Assembly: GCA_016927675.1 (NCBI GenBank)
Contig: JAFGMF010000222.1
Coordinates: 1 to 5,231, forward strand
Reading direction: 5' to 3'
Length of the DNA stretch: 5,231 bases
Source: Candidatus Cloacimonadota bacterium
Lineage (GTDB): Bacteria; Cloacimonadota; Cloacimonadia; Cloacimonadales; TCS61
Shown: positions 1-5,231 of the stretch, piece by piece
Layout: every line of letters begins with the position of its first letter
Position numbering within the stretch: position 1 is the stretch's first letter
Notes under the pieces: model-generated
What the model saw: only the letters and a program-made list of their open reading frames with translations
The model's database searches: none
Told to the model about the DNA's origin: nothing
Made by a program: the position numbers and the translations under genes

Positions 1-599
1 AAGGTACGGGTAAATCCGGGTTGCGTTTTTAAATCATAACCGGCTGCGTACAGATGGCAGGTATCCAGACAGATCCCGATGCGATGCTGCTGTTTCACAT
101 GTGAAATCAGATAGGCAAGCTGCTCGAATTTGTAACCTAGCGATGCACCCTGTCCTGCGGTATTCTCAACGACTGCAGTAATGAACTTTGTTCTTTCCAG
201 GGCGAAATTGATCGATTCGGCGATCAGATCTAGACAGGTTTCAGCAGTGATCAGATCAAGGCTTGTCCCCGGATGGAAATTCAGGTAGACCAGCCCTAAT
301 TGCTCGCATCGTTGAAGTTCTTCGAGAAAAGCCATTCTGGATTTCTGCAGTTTGGACTGATCTGGATGTCCCAAATTAATCAGGTAGCTGTCGTGTGGAA
401 GGATCTGTTCCGGTTTATAATCAAAAGTTTTACAATTCTCCCGGAATGAGTTGATGTTATCTTCCGTAAGCTGAGGAGCATGCCATTGACGTTGATTTTT
501 GGTGAACAGGGCAAAAGCGTTAGCCCCGATATCTGCGGCATTCAGTGGGGCATTTTCTACACCACCTGCAGTGCTTACGTGTGCTCCGATCCATTTCAT
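1..599 (-). CDS. nfo: Endonuclease IV (AP endonuclease), 3'-truncated by the window edge
   Basis: Endonuclease IV cleaves the DNA backbone 5' of abasic sites during base excision repair in the cytoplasm, using a trinuclear zinc centre in a TIM barrel. The 199 visible codons start MKWIGAHVSTAGG and continue with FALFTKNQRQW, both hallmarks of the E. coli-type family. Metal ligands are seen at His69, His109 (in NFHPG), Glu145 (in AVVEN), and Asp179 and His182 (in CLDTCH). These are the same residue numbers as in E. coli Nfo, which supports the ATG at 597-599 as the start. The remaining ligands known in the family (His216, Asp229, His231, Glu261) and roughly 80 residues lie beyond position 1. 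An in-frame ATG at 618-620 would add seven residues (MSPSPVL) and cannot be excluded, but family alignment disfavours it. No clear Shine-Dalgarno precedes the 599 start. The gene follows the upstream flavoprotein gene by 41 nt on the same strand, so read-through transcription is plausible, although no functional link is evident. Confidence 0.96.
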   Translation of the reverse strand, partial: MKWIGAHVSTAGGVENAPLNAADIGANAFALFTKNQRQWHAPQLTEDNINSFRENCKTFDYKPEQILPHDSYLINLGHPDQSKLQKSRMAFLEELQRCEQLGLVYLNFHPGTSLDLITAETCLDLIAESINFALERTKFITAVVENTAGQGASLGYKFEQLAYLISHVKQQHRIGICLDTCHLYAAGYDLKTQPGFTRT

Positions 600-606
600 A
601 AGAACT

Positions 607-629
607 GGGGACGGGCTCATCCCATCCCC
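607..629 (-). promoter_or_regulatory. Intergenic hairpin just before nfo
   Basis: In the minus-strand RNA, GGGGAUGGG pairs with CCCGUCCCC around a 5-nt loop AUGAG. This gives nine pairs, one of which is a G-U wobble. On the plus strand the same position would be a C-A mismatch, so the structure suits the minus-strand transcript. It begins 11 nt after the stop codon of the upstream gene and ends 7 nt before the nfo ATG. The tail (AGUUCUU) is only weakly U-rich, so it is a poor match to an intrinsic terminator. It could instead be a partial terminator, a transcript-stabilising stem, or a structure that controls nfo initiation. The function is inferred only from the base pairing. Confidence 0.4.
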
Positions 630-640
630 GATGAAAACTG

Positions 641-3600
641 TTACTGCTTGATCCGTTTTCTTAGCTGTTCGATCCGTTTCTTCTGTAGATTGTTCTGTTT
701 ATGCACATCGAATTTAACATTTTCGATAGCATTCAGATAATCAAAAAGCTGTTGATCAGTCATTGGCTTTTTGGATCTAGGTTTGGAGAAGAATTCTTTT
801 ACTTTCTCCTGCCAGTATTCCGGCTTCACCTGCTCAGGTTTGATTAGATCCATTTCCAGCAGATTATTCAGATATTTTTGAAATCTGTCAGATTTTTTTG
901 GATTTTTAAACTCCAGCAGACGACCATCACTTGCAAGAGCTGTTCCGTTTATCTCAAGGTAGGATGTCAACGGAAGCACTAAATGTCCGGGATTGGCATC
1001 ATCAAGATGAGTATCTACCGAGAGGATAAAACGGCTGTTTTTAAGCATTTTTTTCTGATCTTCACAGGGAAGTTCTCCGTATAGCAGGACGAAATCAGAG
1101 CTTTCCGGTTTTCCCGGTTTTATTCCAAGTTCCTGTAAACCGGCACGATTACCGTAGATAGATGTAGGAAAAACACCTGAACCTGTGGAAAAATCACAGA
1201 CAATTGCCGCCAGCATCCAGAGATTCCAGCCAGCTTCTTCAGAAATATTTTCACCGGCATAGATGAAAAGAGTTTTCTTGGGAAGATCCAGTTCGATAGC
1301 ATTACCTTTATCCTCTCTTTCCAGATCTATCTCATTATCTTCGGAATAATATTCCAGGATCCTGTTCAAAGTATCAGCAATCGGGTCTTCATCGAACAGT
1401 TCATCGGCAAAATTATTGAAATCCTTTTTTTCGTTGGTAACCAGGATCATTTTTTTGCCTTTACGCTGCTGTTCTCTTGCCAGAGTTTTAATCACAGGAC
1501 TCAACTTCCCGATAATGAAGATAACTTCAGCTTCTTCCAAATCCTGTAGTGTTTTGGGAACCAGATCAGTTTTAAAGATCTCCCCGGTAAAACTGTTGGG
1601 TAGAGAAAGAGAAGAAATTGATGCCCCGATATTTTTGGCTACATTCTGCATCAGCATGATCTCTTCGTTGGTAACGAGTGGAGATATATATATCTTTTTG
1701 GTTTGAGCCGCATCAAGGTTTTTTTTGATGATCTGTTGAGCTTCGCGGAAATCATGAAATTTTTTCCAGGTTTTATCCTTATTTTCCAGGTTTTCTTCAA
1801 TTCTCAGATAAGCATGAGATATCCTGTCTTTATCTTCAAGCATCTGCCAACCGAACTTACCGGAAAAACATAGGTTTCTGTTGTTGATCACGTTATCTTC
1901 AGCCGGTTTGATATAGGCGATCCGATCTGTTTGACTATAAACATCGATCTGACAACCGGTACTACACAAACCACAATTCTGGGTAATTTTTTCCAGAGAA
2001 TGGGGATTCAATTTATAATTGATATTTCTGGGAACCAAAGCTCCTACGGGACAGACCTCTATACATTTCCCGCAGGATTCGCAAGTTGTATTCTTGAGAC
2101 TCTCACCAAATTCAGGTGCGACCATGCTGGTAAAGCCACGATAGATATAGCCCAGTACTCCTGGACCCTGGATTTCGGCACATATTCTTACACACCGCCC
2201 GCACTTGATACATCGATTCGGATCTCTGAGAATGAAGGGATGACTTTCATCGATTGGATGTTTATTCTTGTCTCCACCGAATAAGGAAACATCAATTTCG
2301 TATTCGGTCGCATATTTCCGCAGATCACATGTTGTATTAACCAGGCAGCCACATTCCAGACAGCGCTCAGCCTCGCTTCTGGCATCCTTTTCTTTGTAAC
2401 CGAGTTCTACTTCTTTGAAATTCTGATTACGATCATCAGGTTCCAATTCCGGCATACGGAAACGATTTACTTTTTGATATTGCCGGAAATGAAATGGATC
2501 GACCAGTTTTAATTCTTTTTCCTTTTTTGCATCAAACTCGGAAACCGCATCGAACAGAAGTTCTCCCTGTAAAAAACGACTGATAGATTGAGCGGCGATC
2601 CGACCATCTGCAATAGCCTCTATTGCAGTTGCCGGTCCCCGACGGAAATCTCCTCCTGCGAAAATATTTCCTATCCCTGTATACATAGCTGGATCGGTTT
2701 CGATTGTCGACCAACGGGTAAGTGGCAATTCTTTACCCTCAATCCGATTTTCCTGATCAGCCAGAAAAGTTATTTCAGGTGCTTGCGAAATCGCTGATAT
2801 AATGTTGTCATATTCCTCTTCGAAAAATTCTCCTGTCGGTTCCGGACGCCTTCTTCCACTGTTATCAGGCTTGCCAAGTTTCATTTTTTCCAGTTTTATG
2901 GAAGATAACTTCCCCTTTTTTACGAAATTTTCTACGGGATTGGTAAGAAAATGAAACTTAACCCCCTCTTCCTCTGCAGCATCAACTTCATAAGCTTCCG
3001 CAGGCATCTCCTTCCTGGTTCTTCGATAAACAATCGTTACATCGCTGCCTAATCTTCGGGCTGTTCTGGCACAGTCAATTGCAGTATTGCCACCGCCAAC
3101 TACTGCTACTTTCCTGCCAAGTTTTGGTTTGTCACCCATGGCATGCTCACGAAGGAAATCAACTCCCAGGTAACAACCTTTTAGATCACCGCCTTTGATC
3201 TTCATCGGAACTGCATTCTGCGCTCCAAGTGCCAGATAAACTGCATTATATTTTGTGCTGAGTTCAGAAAGTGTAATATCTCTGCCTATCTGGATTCCTG
3301 TTTGTATCTTCATCCCGTTGCGACACATCAGTTCAATTTCCTTGTCTAACACAGTTTTTGGCAGACGATATTCGGGAATACCATAACGCAACCAGCCACC
3401 GGCTTTCTCGGCACTCTCAAAAACAGTGACCTGATAACCCTTATTAGACAGGTAATATCCACAGGTCAAACCCGATGGACCTGCACCGATGATCGCAACT
3501 TTCTGATCTTTATCTGATTCCTTTTCGGGAACGAAAGACCACGAATCGTTAAGATCGAAATCAGCGGCAAACCTTTTCAATTGCCGGATCGCAACGGGTT

Positions 3601-4078
3601 GATCAACCAGTGATCTGCGACATTCAGTTTCACAAAAGGCAGGGCATACACGTCCGATCGACAGTGGCATGGGCAGATTTTCTTTGATAACTTCAATTGC
3701 TTCATGGTATTGTCCGTTCGCTATCAGGGAAACATAGGTCTGGACATCCACCTGATCAGGACAGGCAATTTTACAGGGTGCTTCACAGTCTGCATAATGA
3801 TCAGACAGAAGTAGTTCCAAAGCCATTTTCCTGGCTTTTCTGATTTCTTCTGAGTCAGTGATGATTTCCATACCGTCCAATATTTCAGTACCGCAGGCAG
3901 TTACAAAACCACGACGATTTTTCACCTGAACCGCACAAACCCAGCAGGAGCCGAAAGGCTTAAGATCCTGATCATGACAAAGTGTCGGAATATTAATACC
4001 ATGTTCACGGGCTACATCGAGAATTGTCTTGCCAGGTTCTGTTACTATCTCTTTATCATTGAGTTTTATTTTTATCAT
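641..4078 (-). CDS. stnC: StnC-like NuoG/GltD fusion subunit of electron-bifurcating transhydrogenase (1145 aa)
   Basis: This is a cytoplasmic multi-cofactor electron carrier, predicted to hold the NADP(H) site of an Stn-type NADH/ferredoxin/NADPH transhydrogenase. Domains in order are as follows. Residues 1-78 are a NuoG-like [2Fe-2S] domain with Cys34, 45, 48 and 62. Residues 90-155 are a hybrid region with His94, Cys98, Cys102, Cys106 and then Cys145, 149 and 153. Residues 193-500 are a GltD/NfnB-like flavoprotein module with FAD motif GAGPSG (198-203), NAD(P) motif GGGNTA (328-333) followed by VYRR, and a second FAD motif AGGD (474-477). Residues 573-584 carry a CxxCxC-x5-C group. Residues 623-676 hold two CxxCxxCxxxC [4Fe-4S] motifs. 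Residues 702-737 hold a CxxCxxxC-x27-C cluster typical of molybdopterin oxidoreductases. Residues 750-1100 are a shortened NuoG-like domain with no candidate catalytic Cys near the usual place. A basic helical tail ends the protein. The start has a GAGGA site 7 nt upstream, and the gene lies 12 nt after stnB. A subunit serving a formate dehydrogenase or hydrogenase encoded elsewhere is the main alternative. Confidence 0.85.
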   Translation of the reverse strand: MIKIKLNDKEIVTEPGKTILDVAREHGINIPTLCHDQDLKPFGSCWVCAVQVKNRRGFVTACGTEILDGMEIITDSEEIRKARKMALELLLSDHYADCEAPCKIACPDQVDVQTYVSLIANGQYHEAIEVIKENLPMPLSIGRVCPAFCETECRRSLVDQPVAIRQLKRFAADFDLNDSWSFVPEKESDKDQKVAIIGAGPSGLTCGYYLSNKGYQVTVFESAEKAGGWLRYGIPEYRLPKTVLDKEIELMCRNGMKIQTGIQIGRDITLSELSTKYNAVYLALGAQNAVPMKIKGGDLKGCYLGVDFLREHAMGDKPKLGRKVAVVGGGNTAIDCARTARRLGSDVTIVYRRTRKEMPAEAYEVDAAEEEGVKFHFLTNPVENFVKKGKLSSIKLEKMKLGKPDNSGRRRPEPTGEFFEEEYDNIISAISQAPEITFLADQENRIEGKELPLTRWSTIETDPAMYTGIGNIFAGGDFRRGPATAIEAIADGRIAAQSISRFLQGELLFDAVSEFDAKKEKELKLVDPFHFRQYQKVNRFRMPELEPDDRNQNFKEVELGYKEKDARSEAERCLECGCLVNTTCDLRKYATEYEIDVSLFGGDKNKHPIDESHPFILRDPNRCIKCGRCVRICAEIQGPGVLGYIYRGFTSMVAPEFGESLKNTTCESCGKCIEVCPVGALVPRNINYKLNPHSLEKITQNCGLCSTGCQIDVYSQTDRIAYIKPAEDNVINNRNLCFSGKFGWQMLEDKDRISHAYLRIEENLENKDKTWKKFHDFREAQQIIKKNLDAAQTKKIYISPLVTNEEIMLMQNVAKNIGASISSLSLPNSFTGEIFKTDLVPKTLQDLEEAEVIFIIGKLSPVIKTLAREQQRKGKKMILVTNEKKDFNNFADELFDEDPIADTLNRILEYYSEDNEIDLEREDKGNAIELDLPKKTLFIYAGENISEEAGWNLWMLAAIVCDFSTGSGVFPTSIYGNRAGLQELGIKPGKPESSDFVLLYGELPCEDQKKMLKNSRFILSVDTHLDDANPGHLVLPLTSYLEINGTALASDGRLLEFKNPKKSDRFQKYLNNLLEMDLIKPEQVKPEYWQEKVKEFFSKPRSKKPMTDQQLFDYLNAIENVKFDVHKQNNLQKKRIEQLRKRIKQ

Positions 4079-4085
4079 ACAGACT

Positions 4086-4090
4086 TCCTC
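4086..4090 (-). promoter_or_regulatory. Shine-Dalgarno site for stnC
   Basis: GAGGA in the minus-strand RNA lies 7 nt upstream of the stnC ATG (4076-4078) and directly follows the stnB TGA (4091-4093). The short spacing and good match support this start and translation of both subunits from one mRNA. Confidence 0.65.
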
Positions 4091-5231
4091 TCAAGATTTT
4101 GTAATTGCATTGAATTTACATACTGTATAACAAGTTCCGCATTTGATACATTTGTCCTGGTCAATAACATGAACTTTCTTGACTTCACCGGTGATACAAT
4201 TTACAGGACATTTCCGGGCACAGGCTGTACAGCCAACGCATTTATCGGGATCAATCTCAAATTTAAGCAAAGCATTACAGACCCCGGCTTCGCATTTTTT
4301 ATCTCTGATATGAGCAATGTATTCATCACGGAAATAGCGAATTGTCGTCAGTACCGGATTAGGAGCAGTCTGACCAAGCCCGCAGAGCGAGCCTTTATTG
4401 ATGTTAACGGCAAGCTCTTCCAGAGTTTCCAGATCCTCCATTTCTCCCTTTCCTTCTGTGATTCTGGTCAGGATTTCAAGCATTCTCTTGGTGCCAACTC
4501 GACAGAATGTACATTTACCGCAGGATTCTTTCTGAGTAAAATCTAAAAAGAATTTGGCAATATCGACCATACAGGAAGAAGTATCCATAACCACCATACC
4601 GCCGGAACCCATGATCGCACCGGTTTTATTGATCGAATCGTAATCCACTATTGTATCAAGCATACTGGCGGATAAGCATCCACCGGAAGGGCCGCCCAGT
4701 TGAACTCCCTTAAATGGTCGATCCGTCAACATACCTCCACCGACCTTGTAAATAACATCACGTAAAGGCATACCCATAGGAACTTCGATAAGACCGCTGT
4801 TCTTAATTTTCCCTGCGAGCGCAAAAACCTTTGTTCCTTTGCTTTTCTCTGTTCCGTATGCGGCATAAGCTGCAGCTCCATTAAAAATAATCCAGGGGAT
4901 ATTAGCCAATGTTTCCACATTATTGATATTGGTAGGTTTTCCCCAAAGGCCGGACTGAGCGGGGAAAGGCGGTCTGATCCTGGGCATTCCTCTCTGCCCC
5001 TCGATAGACGCCATTAAAGCCGTTTCTTCTCCACAAACGAAAGCACCTGCCCCTTCTTTGATATGAAGTTGAAAATTGAATTCTGTTCCTAAAATATTTC
5101 TGCCAAGATAATTGGCAGCTCGGGCATCTTTGATCGCTTTCTGGAGATGCTTGATAGCCAGAGGATATTCTGCCCGGCAATAGATATAGCCTTCATCAGC
5201 ACCAATAGCATAAGCACAGATACACATTCCT
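4091..5231 (-). CDS. stnB: StnB-like NuoF/HydB-type FMN iron-sulfur subunit, 5'-truncated by the window edge
   Basis: This is the NADH-binding FMN subunit of a bifurcating transhydrogenase, homologous to NuoF of complex I and HydB of HydABC hydrogenases. Only the C-terminal 379 complete codons are visible. The frame is open to the edge, and the first methionine (5225-5227) is internal: it falls in the conserved segment GMCICAYAIGADEG, so about 200 or more N-terminal residues are missing. Numbering from that Met, visible motifs are EGAGAFVCGEETAL (58-71, FMN/NADH region), PPFPAQSGLWGKPTNINNVE (86-105), GGPSGGC (178-184), the N3-type [4Fe-4S] ligands Cys236, 239, 242 and 282 (SCGKCTFCRVGT and SLCGLGQTAPNP), CEAGVC (312-317), and a C-terminal 2x[4Fe-4S] ferredoxin with Cys330/333/336/340 and Cys360/363/366/370. 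The ferredoxin extension and GGPSGGC are typical of HydB-like bifurcating proteins rather than plain NuoF. The gene ends with TGA 12 nt before stnC. A hydrogenase or formate dehydrogenase HydB subunit would look similar, but the neighbouring StnC-like gene favours the Stn assignment. Confidence 0.87.
   Translation of the reverse strand, partial: GMCICAYAIGADEGYIYCRAEYPLAIKHLQKAIKDARAANYLGRNILGTEFNFQLHIKEGAGAFVCGEETALMASIEGQRGMPRIRPPFPAQSGLWGKPTNINNVETLANIPWIIFNGAAAYAAYGTEKSKGTKVFALAGKIKNSGLIEVPMGMPLRDVIYKVGGGMLTDRPFKGVQLGGPSGGCLSASMLDTIVDYDSINKTGAIMGSGGMVVMDTSSCMVDIAKFFLDFTQKESCGKCTFCRVGTKRMLEILTRITEGKGEMEDLETLEELAVNINKGSLCGLGQTAPNPVLTTIRYFRDEYIAHIRDKKCEAGVCNALLKFEIDPDKCVGCTACARKCPVNCITGEVKKVHVIDQDKCIKCGTCYTVCKFNAITKS

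Noticed and set aside
607..629. Strong intrinsic terminator after stnC
   Set aside because: The stem is good, but it is followed by AGUUCUU rather than a run of U, and the next gene starts 7 nt later. It is kept only as a hairpin of uncertain role.
480..740. 86-codon plus-strand reading frame over the nfo start and the end of stnC
   Set aside because: It is antisense to conserved endonuclease IV and StnC coding sequence, with a cysteine-rich, motif-free product.
1931..2284. 117-codon plus-strand reading frame opposite the cysteine-rich cluster region of stnC
   Set aside because: It is explained as the complement of Fe-S motif codons and shows no conserved domain.
641..4078. Glutamate synthase small subunit (GltD) as the identity of the large gene
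   Set aside because: The GltD-like module accounts for only about the first half after the [2Fe-2S] domain. The ferredoxin motifs and the NuoG-like C-terminus, with no GltB gene visible, do not fit glutamate synthase.
641..4078. Catalytic formate dehydrogenase or [FeFe]-hydrogenase
   Set aside because: The Mo-type domain is short and has no catalytic Cys or in-frame TGA at the expected place. No H-cluster motifs (such as TSCCP or a CxxxC pair near the C-terminus) are present.
3974..4546. 190-codon plus-strand reading frame across the stnB-stnC junction
   Set aside because: It lies antisense to two strongly conserved iron-sulfur protein genes, its translation has no recognisable motif, and it spans their junction. 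It is a shadow of the coding on the other strand.

Overview
The window holds three genes, all on the minus strand and densely packed: a 5'-truncated NuoF/HydB-like flavoprotein gene (4091-5231), a complete 1145-residue iron-sulfur flavoprotein gene (641-4078), and a 3'-truncated endonuclease IV gene (1-599). The order of transcription is NuoF-like, then the large flavoprotein, then nfo. The only non-coding DNA is 12 nt between the first two genes and 41 nt before nfo. No RNA genes, mobile elements, repeats or CRISPR arrays were seen.

The first two genes look like the B and C subunits of an electron-bifurcating transhydrogenase of the Stn type, described from the acetogen Sporomusa ovata. StnB resembles HydB: it has an FMN/NADH domain, the N3-type [4Fe-4S] motif and a C-terminal 2x[4Fe-4S] ferredoxin. 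StnC fuses a NuoG-like [2Fe-2S] N-terminus, a GltD/NfnB-like FAD/NADPH module, a 2x[4Fe-4S] region, and a shortened molybdopterin-oxidoreductase-like domain without a visible catalytic Cys or Sec. The expected StnA (NuoE/HydC-like thioredoxin-fold [2Fe-2S] subunit) would lie upstream of stnB, outside the window. By analogy the complex balances NADH, NADPH and ferredoxin: NADH + reduced ferredoxin + 2 NADP+ to and from NAD+ + oxidised ferredoxin + 2 NADPH.

The third gene encodes endonuclease IV, an AP endonuclease of base excision repair. Its metal ligands fall at the same residue numbers as in the E. coli enzyme, which fixes the start codon. It has no evident metabolic link to the transhydrogenase. 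The 41-nt gap before it carries a 9-bp hairpin that pairs better in the minus-strand RNA, and nfo lacks a clear Shine-Dalgarno sequence.

The host is most likely an anaerobic bacterium with ferredoxin-based fermentative or acetogenic metabolism. Base composition looks moderately AT-rich and the proteins are Lys/Glu/Ile-rich. A Cloacimonadota-, Bacteroidota- or Firmicutes-like source is possible, but the sequence alone does not settle the phylum. The electron-bifurcating enzyme is the most interesting content. It fits a described family rather than a wholly new system.
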